DNA of 64,000 bases, taken from assembly GCF_000247815.1 (NCBI RefSeq), contig NC_021681.1, positions 15,142,201-15,206,200 on the forward strand, given 5' to 3'. The position numbers were made by a program, and so were the translations under genes. This DNA is from Ficedula albicollis (Eukaryota; Chordata; Aves; Passeriformes; Muscicapidae). The notes under the pieces were generated by a model. The model ran no database searches. It saw only the letters and a list, made by a program, of their open reading frames with translations, and was not told where the DNA came from. Of this stretch, positions 11,969 to 23,481 are shown piece by piece; position 1 is the first letter of the stretch, and every line of letters starts with the position of its first letter.

Positions 11969-12492
11969 ACAGAATCACAGCATGGTGGAGCTAGGCAGGG
12001 ACCTCTGGAGATTGGTTATTAGTCCAACACCCCTCCTCAAAGCGGGGTCAAGAAAAGAACTTTGCCAGTGGTCTCCACAACCTCTGGGCAGCCTGTTCAC
12101 TCTTCAGTTGCTGCCATAGTAAAAAAAAAGAAAGATATGATGTTTAAATGGAATTTCTTGTACTCAGTTTATGCCCTTTGCCCCTTTTAGTTCACACCAC
12201 TGAAAAGATTCTGGCTCTGTCTTTCCCTCCCCCATGAGGTGTTGATATGCATTGGTAAGATCACCTCTGCTATACAACCCCAGCTCTCTCACCCTCTGCT
12301 CACATATGACAAATGCTCCAAGACGTGGCCCTGCCAGTATGCCCACACCTCTCTGATACTGGGAAGCCCAGCACGCCCCAGGTGTGCACACACTCACCCA
12401 GCCCGGGGTGCTGTTGGCCTTCTTTGCTGCAAGGGCACTGCTGGCTCACGGTCAATGCACCCACCAGGACCCACAGGGCTTCTCTAAAAGCT
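11969..12492 (-). mobile_element. CR1 LINE fragment, minus strand
   Basis: The + strand reads as the reverse complement of a CR1 3' region. ACAGAATCACAGCATGG starts it, followed by a GGGACCTCTGGAGAT block, CTCCACAACCTCTGGGCAGC, the GAGGTGTTGATATGCATTGG block, CCCCAGCTCTCTCACC, and finally GGCCTTCTTTGCTGCAAGGG with GGCTCACGGTCAATG. The order matches CR1 across about 520 bp with internal gaps and a small A-rich interruption near 12120. It is the longest CR1 piece in the window, is heavily diverged and encodes no intact protein. Confidence 0.85.
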
Positions 12493-12711
12493 CTTTTCCA
12501 GATATTTAGCTCTCAGCTTGTGTAGCTGCCTTGACTACCTGGCCTTGGATTCAGCTTGCTGTCCACAGTGTTGATGCCACTGATCTCTCTTGTAAAGCAA
12601 TTTCAAACTTTGTTTATCTGATGTAGGTGTAGATTGAGCACTGCATAATATCCTATGGTCAAGGGCTATAAAGTTCAGAACATTACGACATGAAAAATGC
12701 CCTTTCATCTT

Positions 12712-12809
12712 ACCAGCTTTTCTCCCTTCTGTGGCTGCTGAATTTTAGACAAAATGTGACACCAGCTTTTTTCCCCTCTGTGGCTGCTGAATTTTAGACA
12801 AAATGTGAA
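12712..12809. repeat. Tandem duplication, 2 x 49 bp
   Basis: Copies at 12712-12760 and 12761-12809 are adjacent, with a few differences in the T/C-rich start of the unit. The GGCTGCTGAATTTTAGAC core is identical in both. Confidence 0.9.
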
Positions 12810-14455
12810 GGAGGAGCCCCAGTTTTAATTTCATAGGGAGTACGGGGCAGTGAACATCATCCAGTTCCTTCTGGCTACTGAACTGAAGAATGGAACTGAA
12901 CAATTTGTGCTTGATTAAAACTGAGAGAATGACAGCTTCAGAAAACTCAAGGTCCTAACACTGCCTGCTTATTCTTGCTGTGTGTTTCCTGTCCACCTCT
13001 GCACTGTGCCAGCCACACAGTCAGACCTTTCCTCTCTGCAGGCCAAGGTTTGTCTTTCATGAGGATCTCTGAGTTCCTTCATAGGTTTTTCTATCCCCTT
13101 CAAAGTTATTGTGTCCAAGCCCTCTGAAAATAAACAACGATTCATATATTTTCACAACGCCTTCAGGGGCAAAGAAGCACAATGACCCCCTGCCAGATTT
13201 CAAAGCCCAGCTCTAGAAGTGCAGGTTTGCCTCAGCTCCTCAGCATAACCCTTCCCCTGGTCACACACAGCAGGAAGCAGGCTCGTGCCGTGCAGCAGCA
13301 AGTCTCTGGAATTACAGGCACTGCTGCTGGCATGTTAACAGCTGCATAAATCACCAGAGGTTCATGTGAGCCATGTAATCCTCTGGGCTCCAGTTACTCA
13401 CACCAAGCTGGGCCATGTCCAAAAGCCACTCACTGCCCTCCCTGCAACGTGGCAAAAAAACCATCCTCTTTGGTGCCTCTCCCTACCTGTCCCTTGTCCT
13501 CACCTCCAGAGGAGGTCTCCACATCTTATACTGGGACCTTAGAAGAGGGGACAAACCCACCTGCCCTGCACTCGCTTGGCTCATTAATCCCAGGTGTGAA
13601 TCCCCAGAACTGTGTGTGGAAGGAAGTTTGTCCTCCACCTCCCCAAGGGCAGACCCTGCATTTGTGCTTACTTTACAATTACACTTGGAACCAGGGAGCA
13701 GGAATATAATAGAGTTTCTTATGTAACCATATATTTATTTTGATTATGTGTGGCTTCAAGACAAATCTAAAATGGTGCTGGACCGTGCTGCTGCCCTCAA
13801 AAGAAGTTTGTCAGCAGAGTAACAATAATGTTGTGCTCCTGAAAATGATGTGCTGGGCTTTATGGTCAGCTTTAGGTTTGAATGCTTTTTTTCCACTTTG
13901 ATATTTGAGCCCTACCCCGAAAGCAATTCCTTCGAGTGTGTACACAGCTCTACAAGCAATGGTCACGGGAGGACAGAGACAAAGCACAAAAAAAAATGCT
14001 GACAGCATCTGAAAATTATTTGCAATCTCAGCTGCAGGAGCTCAGTCACATTTACACAGTAATTTATATACTAAGGATGGTTTTCCTGATGTTCTTCTAG
14101 AAATTTCTTTTGGAATTATTAGGTATCCAAAATACATTTGGAACTAACCAACCAGAGGAGTGAGATGGAGCAGATAATACTGACCAAGCACCCCCATCCC
14201 TGTCTCACAGCCCCAAATCAAGCACATTGCCACCAAGCACACAACTGCAGTGACCACCAGAGAGGATTTGGAGCTGGGCTACTGAGCTAAATCATGCAAC
14301 ACAAGCTGGGATGTTGCACCATCAGAGGATCCTTCTGGGATCTGAAACATCTACACTCGCCACAGCCCAGCCTTGCCACAGCAAAGACTGGTTGTCCTTG
14401 AGAAAAAAATGGCATTGGGAGAGTATGGAAGCTTTGAGCATCAGATGTGCTTAAG
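12810..14455. other. Unannotated non-coding stretch
   Basis: Unique sequence without recognised gene, RNA or transposon. Overlapping forward frames at 13415-13726 occupy a C-rich region and show no domain. Confidence 0.45.
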
Positions 14456-14575
14456 GTAAACACAGGCGAAGTGGATGATCTTTTTTTTTGCAAAATCTGC
14501 AATAAAATAACGGACAGTAAACACAGACGAAGTGGATGATCTTTTTTTGCAAAATCTGCAATAAAATAACGGATA
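14456..14575. repeat. Tandem duplication, about 61 bp and 59 bp
   Basis: Copies at 14456-14516 and 14517-14575 differ by the length of a T-run (nine versus seven) and by a few substitutions (GGCGAAG versus GACGAAG, GGACAG versus GGATAG). Confidence 0.93.
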
Positions 14576-16244
14576 GTAAAAGTATAAGATAAATAACACA
14601 AGGAGCATATTAAACAAAAAAAAAAAAAAGTGAGTTGGGCTACTAAGGCTGTTACTGAGAGAGTAACAGACCTGGCACTGCCACAGATACCTCCTCTCTG
14701 CTCGTCCCATGGGGCAGAAACCTGCCCTGGGTGGTGCCATGTCTGGCTGCACACAGACATTCCTGGGCACACAGCAATGCCACTGCTCTCAGTCCTGCTC
14801 ATCCAAAATGCTCAGAGAGCTCCAATGCTCTCAGGAGCAGGGAGCACCTGATTTGTGGAGAGATGAATTTAGTTCTCAGTAGACCAAATAAACAACCAAC
14901 AGGCAGAAAAACCAGCTGCTAGCCATCCCTGATTCTTCCCAGCCCAGCCTGGGACTGGCTTCTGTTCAGGCACGTTAGAAGTGGAATAGCTGCTCTCAAG
15001 TCAGTAGCTTGATAGCAGAGAATGCTGTCACTGCCCTGAGGTCAGCAGAGGCACTGTGACTGACACCTGTACAAACAAAGCCAGAGCCTGGCTGCAGACA
15101 CTGAATGGAGAAAAACTCAGACCCTTTTCTTCAAGGCATTTATCACACACAGTCTGAAGCACCTCATTCCTGCCTTTCTTCCATCTCTTTTTCCACCTGG
15201 TTCTGTAAGTTCCTTGGACCAAAAGGGATTTCCCCCTCCCCTCCACCTCAGGCAGGTCCCTCACTCTCCTGCCACACAAACAACTCGATGTGACCCGCGT
15301 CACCCTGAGGGGCAGCCAGGGTGAATGAACTGAAGCCTCTCCCTTCTCCTGCTGCCTGCCCAGGCTCTGAAGCCTCTGGGCAGCCAGGCACATCATCCAG
15401 AGGCTCTGCAGGTTGTTTTCGGGGGGCCATGGGAAGCAGAGTGTCAGAAAGAGCTGTCTGAGCCGTGCAGCTCCAGGGTCAGAGAGGAGAAACCTCAGCC
15501 CGGGGCTGACAGTGACTGATGACCGTATGTGCTGTGAGAATTCACTGCTCCTCACATTACCCAAATGCCAGGGGGTTACAGTGATGCTATTAGAGCACCA
15601 CAGGAGTGCAAAGATCTGTGTAAACTGAGAGGATAATCACCACACAGGCAGAGCAGAAGCTGTTTGACAGTGTTGAAATTATGTTTTTGGAAGCCCTCTG
15701 ATTTGTCACGTGATTTGATACCTTAAAAACACCCATATTGTGTTTTTATGTCCATGACAATTGCTTTTCCTGCAGCAAATCATTTTACAATGATTTGTAA
15801 AATGACTTTACTTATTCCCAAACCACTCAAAATTTTGTAAATTGTTTTCCACGAACTAAAAGCAGTTTAGAAATAACCTTGGCTTGGGAAATGGCTCTGG
15901 TATGGGGCTTTTGCTGCCATGACAGCCAGCTGGGAGAAGACAGTTATTTCTAAATTACTCTATTTTTTACATTAATATCTCTTAGAGCAAAACAGCAGCA
16001 GAAGCACAACTATTTCCATCGTGTGCTCTGAAATAGAACTGGTTCCTAGGAACCACAAGTTATTATCATCCCATCATAGGCATCCCTGGTCATTTCATAT
16101 GGCAGTATACCCACTGTCTTCCCAGTCCCTGAAATCACTGTGGGGGTACAGGGGCAACTCCTTTTCTCCTCTGTACTGGGAACTGCCATCAGAAGCACAG
16201 ATCCCAACAGATAACCTTGTGTGGACAAAACCCTGCAGCCCAAT
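14576..16244. other. Non-coding stretch, including a possibly conserved AT-rich segment
   Basis: Open frames at 15028-15564 on the minus strand have no domain. From about 15660 to 16000 the sequence is AT-rich with motif-dense, non-repetitive texture and contains a hairpin at 15780-15805. It has the look of a conserved non-coding element, but that cannot be tested from one sequence. Confidence 0.35.
15780..15805. repeat. Perfect 11-bp inverted repeat with 4-base loop
   Basis: TCATTTTACAA and its exact reverse complement TTGTAAAATGA are separated by TGAT. A second, overlapping inverted repeat (AAATCATT / AATGATTT around TTAC) shares the same bases, so two alternative hairpins are possible. 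It could be a dimeric homeodomain-type site or a chance palindrome. Confidence 0.8.
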
Positions 16245-16305
16245 ATCATAGAATGGGTTGGGTTGGACTGGGCCTTAAAGGTGATCTGATTCTGACAAGG
16301 GCAGA
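16245..16305 (-). mobile_element. Short CR1 LINE 3' tail, minus strand
   Basis: TATCATAGAATGGGTTGGG followed by CTGGGCCTTAAAGGTGATCT is the reverse complement of a CR1 3' end. Only about 60 bp is recognisable. Confidence 0.7.
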
Positions 16306-16917
16306 GAAAAGGGAAAACCCATCTGTGCCTGGGCTCAAATCTCAGCTTTTCAGTTATGAGCTGAACATGCTGATGGATTGCACCACAGAGACTCCCTACT
16401 TAACAACTATCCTCGTAATAAAAACACCTTTCCAACCTAAAATAAAACTACTTGCTGAGAAACATTGATTCCAAGTAGCAGAAATATCATGTACACCAAG
16501 ATGGCTTTTATCATGACATTAACAATGGTTTAAAGCAAGGCCAGGAGTTCTTTCCCAGAGACCCATCAGCAGCTTCCCCATCTGCAAACCAGCTCAGACT
16601 GACAGCTGTGGCACCTCACAGAATCACATCCCACATCGTCAAAGCTCTTGTACCTGTAGCAAGGACACACATTTGGTGTCTTCTGAGCACACTGAGGACT
16701 GAAGCACTAATGTGCCTCAGTCATTTCACTGGGCTCTTCACATTTCAGGAGATCAAATGTTCAGTCTTAAAGATTCCCAGAAAAATTAAAGAAGTGATTA
16801 AGTGGATCACTCAAAATTTTAAAATATTTATCATTAAAAGAGAAATGCAACACCTTATTGAGGGGGGAGCAGAAAGAGGGGAAGAGAAAAAGGAAACAAA
16901 TGAGGAGAGGCACCAAA

Positions 16918-17097
16918 CCAAGTACACACAGTGGAAAATACAGGTCAGTGCCAGCAGCCTAGTAATCCAAATTCCCTTTCTATGCACTGATCTCTTCTGA
17001 GTAATGTATTCCAAGTACACACAGTGGAAAATACAGGTCAGTGCCAGCAGCCTAGTAATCCAAATTCCCTTTCTATGCACTGATCTCTTCTGAGTAA
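16918..17097. repeat. Duplication, 2 x 87 bp with 6-base spacer
   Basis: Copies at 16918-17004 and 17011-17097 look identical and are separated by TGTATT (period 93). Identity suggests a recent event. Confidence 0.95.
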
Positions 17098-18044
17098 AGG
17101 AAAGAATTTAAAGGCACATAAATGATAACTGTACATATTCTGGAACCAAACCTAAAAGTGCTGCCAGGAAAAATCATCCTTCTCCATAAAAGCCATTAAC
17201 ACATTCCCTTCTCCTTCCTCCAGGGCAGCAGAGGTCCCACCTGCTCTGGAGGCAGGGGAGAGAGGGAATGTCCCTAACCTGCCACACACAGTCAGTGCTC
17301 AGCACAGCAGAAGGATGAGCATCAAATCTGAGTGGCAGAGATGGATTTCAGGTGCCTTGCTGGGAAAAGCCCCAGTAGAGACTGAGCACTGGCACCCAGG
17401 GCCAGCACTGCACCTCCAGGAGTCCCCAGCAGAACAGTGCCCCTTCCCCTCCCTCTTGTCTTGAATGACAACACCTGCTCTGGGTACTGCCCTCCAAAGA
17501 GCTGGCAACTAAGAAAATTGTCCTAAATGTTTTTTTTTTTAAAGATTACAAGTGTCATCGCTTTTACATGCTCCAGATGGCTGTAATAGCAACAATAATT
17601 CACCAAAATACCAGCAGCTAGATCCACCAACAGCATAATTCTGTACAGGGTTTTATTTTCCCTTGTTCTTCATGCAGCTAAATGCCCAGACACATTTCTA
17701 CATTATATTTCTCTGTTCATGCTGTTCAACACCCTCCCTTGGCCCCAGTGAAATGGAGGTCCCACTCATTTTGCACACTCACTTCATACCAGCTTTGTTT
17801 TGATACTTTTCCTGGCCAGCTTACACATTGATTGGGACCAATTTGCACAAAGAAGATTGCAAAATCTGCCCCCAAGATTTCCATTGGAGGATATTCTTGC
17901 CTACCCCAACTTTGCCTCTGGCCTATCTGCCACAGTTGTTGCAGGGTTGAGGTAATGTCGGTACTACGAGCAATGAACTAAATGTTCTTTAGAGGAGACA
18001 AAAATCCTAAGAAATTAATAAAAACCGATGGAGATATTCTAGAT
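17098..18044. other. Unannotated non-coding stretch
   Basis: No gene, RNA or transposon end recognised. A short T-run lies near 17530. Confidence 0.45.
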
Positions 18045-18285
18045 GTGTTGCTGTCTGATTAGGAATGGCAAATAATACAGCAACATGCACACAACTTCTT
18101 CAAGGCAGCAAGAAGCAAATAATACAGCAACATGCACACAACTTCTTCAAGGCAGCAAGAAGAGCAGTTTATTGAAAGGCCACTGCACTTATATAGGATA
18201 GATCATGCCATACAGAGTAGAAAAGGCTCATTGGTCCAAGAAGGCAGCACTTCTTTAAAACATGCTTTCTGCAAAACATCACACA
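18045..18285 (-). mobile_element. Retroviral-type solo LTR (probably ERVK-like), minus strand
   Basis: Read on the minus strand it begins with TGTGATGTTTTGCAG, contains CTTCTTGGACCAATGAG, a TATA-like CCTATATAAG and the polyadenylation signal AATAAA, and ends near GACAGCAACA. Its U3 matches the LTR at 883, while the part after the poly(A) signal differs. A 47-bp tandem duplication (18068-18161) lies in its R/U5 region. No primer-binding site or polypurine tract flanks it and I see no clear target-site duplication, so it looks like an old solo LTR. Confidence 0.65.
18068..18161. repeat. Perfect tandem duplication, 2 x 47 bp, inside an LTR
   Basis: Copies at 18068-18114 and 18115-18161 appear identical and begin GCAAATAATACAGC. 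They lie just downstream of the LTR poly(A) signal in its sense direction, so the duplication most likely arose after insertion. Confidence 0.95.
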
Positions 18286-21200
18286 CGGCTCTCTGATCAA
18301 CAACAGGTCTTAATCTATGTTATTCATTCTTTCTTCTCTTGTTTATCTCTGAGAAAAGTCCCCATCTTGGGAAAGATCCGAGCTGGAGCTGAGAAAGCCA
18401 ACAGCCTGGGAAAAATCCGAGTTGGATTTTTCCTTGAGCCTCCTGCACTGTCCACATAGACGAGGGAGGTACATGGCTCAGCAAAAATAATGAAGCAGAG
18501 AACATGCACAGATGCAGGAGATGGTGTCCAGTTAATCCACCCTGGCTCAATCTGCCAGGAGCACAGCCCTTAACACCCATGTAAAAACCTTCTGCACTGC
18601 AGCTGAGCCCTGACACCGGCCCCAGACTGCTCACTTGGCTGGCTGCTGCTGACATGGACTGGGGGGAAAGCATAACCACTGGAATTACCTTAAAAATGCA
18701 TTTGGGGGTGTTCAGGAGCAGTACCCCGAGTGCCCCTGTGAGTGACTCCAGAGCAATCCCCTGTCTGGCTCAGAGGGATCACTGCCAGGAGAGGCCTGGG
18801 GCAGGAACAGTGAGGAGATCCTGCTGGACAGGGTGAGGGACACACAAGGGCACAAGTACAGGGTGAAGAATAAACTACCAAAATAAGTATAAGGTTTCTT
18901 GTATCTCACAGTATTATTTTGGTGTTAGAGCTCCTGTGTCCCCAGTAGCATTTACTTTGGTGTAACTGAAATGAAAACATGGCTCAGGAGGATTGGAGGA
19001 CTCCACCAGCTTAAGCAGCTTTCCCTGGGGCACATATTCTGAAAGGGGAAACAAATCACTGTACAGAGCTGCAGAGATTTTCACGATGACTTTAAATCAA
19101 CTAAACTTGTCAACAGCTGAGATTTTGGGCAATAAACTTGGCTGGAGCTGAGCCAGCCTATGTTAGGCTGGGATCCTGCCCTGTGAGTTCCTGAACAGCG
19201 TGCTGACCCACCTGTGCTGAGTGTGGCAGGGAAGGTGCCGAGGGGACAGAGGCTGAAACCAAGCCAATAGCTCCAAACAGAAAACAGATTTGGCTGCAGC
19301 TGCAAAGTAAGGATACACAAGGGAGGGCATTTAACCATCAGCCCTCTTTGGACAAGAGCACCTGGCTAGAGAGATGAGCTGGGCTCTCACATCTCCTCTG
19401 GGAACAAACTTCTGCATTTAATGTACACACTTTGCTCACATCTGAGAACATTAATCCAGCACAATGAAAACATGGAAAGTCACCAGCTGTGTGCTGATGA
19501 AACAAGGCCCTTTGGCTACTTCAGGGATTTTACTAGGTGTGTATAAATAAACATGGAAGACTTCACTGCAGCACTTGAACGAAGTGCTGGAATCCCTTCT
19601 GAAATCATGATGAGGTGAAAATTAGTAAGCAACCTCTGCAAAACCAACCGACATTTTTCAATTTATGAGGCTTCCCATGCCACAATGTCTATAATTTTAC
19701 ACAAAGATTTTAGTTTAAAAGCTGTGTCCCTGAGCTATGGTGAGATGAGAAGGTTGCTGAGATCCTGGGCTGACATCCCAGGAACCTCAGCAGAGTGCCT
19801 GGTATTCGCAGTCAAATTTTCTAATAAGGTGGTTCACATTTCCACAATGTCACTGCACAAATGGCCATTGGTGGAGTTATTTTAAGGCAGTGGCTCAGGA
19901 AGGCACTTCTTGTGCCTGTTCCTGAGTCAACAGACATGCCTGCCTTGAACTTGCTTAAGACCCTGCTGTGAAGAGACTTTAATGGCAAAGACAGCTCCAG
20001 GATCACTTACTGAAGAGATTTTTATCACTTGATTTTCTTCTCTTTGTACTGGTGTCAATTAAAAAACCAAAAATTTCTGAAATTCAAGGAGTCAGCCCTG
20101 GATAAAAGCAGACTGAAGCCTGAACTGAGCCATATGAAGCCTTACAGCTGTGGTATTTTCCACAGATAATCTGCACTAGAATAGATGGAAACAACGATTT
20201 TCTGTCTCCCTTTCCAACATCCCATCCCCAGGGACAGCTCTGAGACAGTTCTATTAAAAGTGCAGCCAGCCAGGTTGTGGGGTATCACAATCAGTGTTTA
20301 TAATGCCAGGCAGTGATCTGAAAAACATGTCCAAAGAATCTCTTCTGATCTTTACTTCAAGGCTCTGAAAGGCACATACCTCCATCCCACCATCCCTCAC
20401 ATCCTCTCTCAGGGAATCTGACTCATTTCCTTGGTTTTGTCTTTATCTTTCCTCCCTGAACATTTTTAAAGCTAGACAAAATGCTCATGAAGTTGCTGCT
20501 GTGGGGGACTGATTTCCTTTTCCCTTCTAGAACAGTGCAAGATCCTTCAACCACTGCTGGTAAGCCTTTCACAAAGATGCTCATGAAGGTCAAAATATTT
20601 ATGCTCTCTAAGTGCAAGGTAGAAAATCCAGGGGGCCAGAGAGTGGACAGCAAAAATAATACACTGGAAGGCAAAATATAAGCAGCAGGGACAATGTAAA
20701 GGGAGACACTAGAACTATTTAAATTTCTTTTTCTACTAACTACTGAAATCTCCTGCTTCTGATGTTATTTCTTTTCTTTCATGCTGAGGAAAAACCTATC
20801 TTGTGAAGAAGGATCAATGCCTCCTGGCACACTTCAAAATTCCCTCTTACTGGCAGGTAGGATTGAAAACTCCCTGAGAAAGCTGCTGAGAGGTGACAGC
20901 TGCCCTGCTCAGAACTCCTGAGCATCCCATCTCTAGTGAAGATATTCACTTTCTTGAGAGCTGGAGAGGTTAAACTGACTCAGCAAAGGAGCCAAGGCTC
21001 TGGAGAGATTTCACAAATAACAGGAGGCTTGGGAGTTTCATTGCAGGGTGCTTCACCTCCTGCAAGGGGTGGGTTTCTCACCTTACAGCTCCTCCTCCCC
21101 CAGTCAGGTATTCCTACATCTGCCTGACAATCCTACAAAGGGAAGCCAAGTGCACAGAAGCCACAGAGACACTTTCATGAAGAACTGACTGGAAAAGGGA

Positions 21201-23032
21201 ATTTCTGATCTGTGGGAAGTTACAACATTCTGAAATTTGCTTTTCTTCCACATATAAACAAGAGGCCAAAATTCCATGGTCTGTGTGGAATGGATCTCCT
21301 GGAGAGGCACAGGGGGAAGGAAAGGAGAAGATTAAGAAACCTTCCTGTGAAGGAAAAAAAAAAAAATCCTGTTGATTCTGTTTTGATGAACTTTGCCACT
21401 TTTTAACTTTCATGGGGACCAAACTAGACCCCAGCAGCAGCTCACAGGGAATCTGGGAGAGATGCATGAACAACAAACACACAAGGATCAATCAGAAGCT
21501 CCCTGATAAAGAAGTTATTTTCAGATTGGTTGGTTATACATTTATAACAATTCACATAAATTCAGTATTTGCAGACAGTGATACAACTCCTCACAGGGTC
21601 CAATAAGAGATTTAGGTACAGTTTTCAATTTCAAAATATGTGTTCCCACTGAAAATATTTACTCAAGCACATGCAGCTGAAGGTTGATTTAACTTTTCCC
21701 TGGACTAGCTCATATTCATTCTTAACCCAGGAACATCATTTTTACATTTGATACAACAGCCTATCGATTCCTAAGCAAGTTTCACTCTCAATTTCAGTCA
21801 GCTCTGGGTCTGCTATTTAATTTTTTAACCAAAATCTACCGGCCATTGGTATCTCAAATCAGCCCTTTAAAGTTATATAAATGAAAGGTAATTGTCTCTT
21901 ATTGAAACAGAACATCTGCAGTTTTCCTTAATCATTGCTGTCAAGGATCTGCAGCATTCCCTTTTACATGACTCATGAAATTTTGGGATGCTCATGGCCA
22001 TAGCAATATGCATATTCCTGACAGTCCTGACTCCCACCTTCCTCTTTTTTATCATATGAAGCGGCTAAAGGTGCTCAAAAAAACCTCTTGGCATTTTTAA
22101 CTTGAAAAAAAAGCTTTGTGCAATGATCTAGAAAAGACAGATAATAGTTAGAAGACAGTTTGCTACCAATAATTAGGTATTCCAAGGTATTAAGGAATTA
22201 TTATGGAAAATTTTAGGTGAAGGTGACAAGATGGTTTGCCTGGCCCAGAAAATGGACAGATGGCACTGAGTGTCAATAAATGCGATTTGATGCACACAGG
22301 AAGAAATAATCCTAAGTACTTCTATTTGTCTGCATAGCAAAGTGCTTTGAGCTGACTGTTCCTGATCCAAAACGAGGACCAAGAAGGGGTTTGGCAGAGG
22401 CTGGCTCTCCAAATGATTGATTCCAATGTAACAGCTTGGGATCCTGAATTGAAAATGACAGGAAATATGCTTAAAAACTAGAAAATACCTCTTTTCAACC
22501 AGGGTGTATTTTAACAGTGGAACTCCTCACCAAATTACATTCTAGAGGCCAAAAGCTTACACAGATTCAAAAATAAAGTCACCAAGGGAAAATCCCTCAA
22601 GGACTATTAAGCACAAAATATTATGTCTAGTTTTAAAATCCCTCAGCCACAAATTGTTGGAGGCTGGGGGAATATTTGAAGGAAGTGTCAAAGGATTGGC
22701 CACTGTCAGAGTGAGTATCCTGAGCAAGACAGACGCCTGGGCTGACCTGGTATGACTGTTCTTGCACTTTTATATCACATTTTCCTGTTGCCTTGTTCTC
22801 AGAAAAACCTAAAAAATAAATCACTGAAATGATCATTTACATTCCCACACGCCCCATATTTTGTTCAATAGACAGAGTTGGCATGGAAAATTTCAGCACA
22901 AAGACTTAAAGTTTAGTAAATTCATAAGCAACCAAAGAAAGGGAAATGCTAACGTTTTACAAATTAAATGAGAGATAGAGACATTAGCCCTACCTTTAAT
23001 TAAAAAAAATATTTAGAGTTCAAATGGATAGC
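18286..23032. other. Long non-coding stretch
   Basis: About 4.7 kb of unique sequence. Short open frames occur in all phases without domains. Minor features are a repeated GATGCTCATGAAG-like word near 20480 and 20580 and A-runs near 21355. I recognise no transposon, RNA gene or CpG-rich patch. Confidence 0.45.
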
Positions 23033-23307
23033 ACATATCAACAATTTAGGGTAATACATGATGGCAATTATATAACTGCTCATGAAGTAAGCTGAAGAAA
23101 TTCAGAGAAAATTTAAATAAACTCAACATATCAACAATTTAGGGTAATACATGATGGCAATTATATAACTGCTCATGAAGTAAGCTGAAGAAATTCAGAG
23201 AAAATTTAAATAAATATATCAACAATTTAGGGCAATACGTGATGGCAATTATATAACTGCTCATGAAGTGAGCTGAAGAAATTCAGAGAAAATTTAAATA
23301 AACTCAA
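23033..23307. repeat. Three-copy tandem array, units of about 88-93 bp
   Basis: Copies start near 23033, 23126 and 23214 and share TCAACAATTTAGGG and TATAACTGCTCATGAAG. The first two look identical. The third has several transitions (GGGCAATACGT, GAAGTGAGC), and the second lacks the ACTCAAC-type linker at its 3' end. The pattern implies at least two duplication steps. Confidence 0.93.
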
Positions 23308-23333
23308 ATATACCAACACATGAAAATACATAC

Positions 23334-23481
23334 ATATTATGCATCCAGACATAGTGTGGTGATATTTGCAATGATTCCCACAGTCTAAAAGACTCTAGTG
23401 ATTTTATATATTATGCATCCAGACATAGTGTGGTGACATTTGCAATGTTTCCCACAGTCTAAAAGACTCTAGTGATTTTAG
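23334..23481. repeat. Tandem duplication, 2 x 74 bp
   Basis: Copies at 23334-23407 and 23408-23481 differ at two or three positions (GTGATATT versus GTGACATT, ATGATTCC versus ATGTTTCC). It starts only 27 bp after the three-copy array. Confidence 0.95.
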
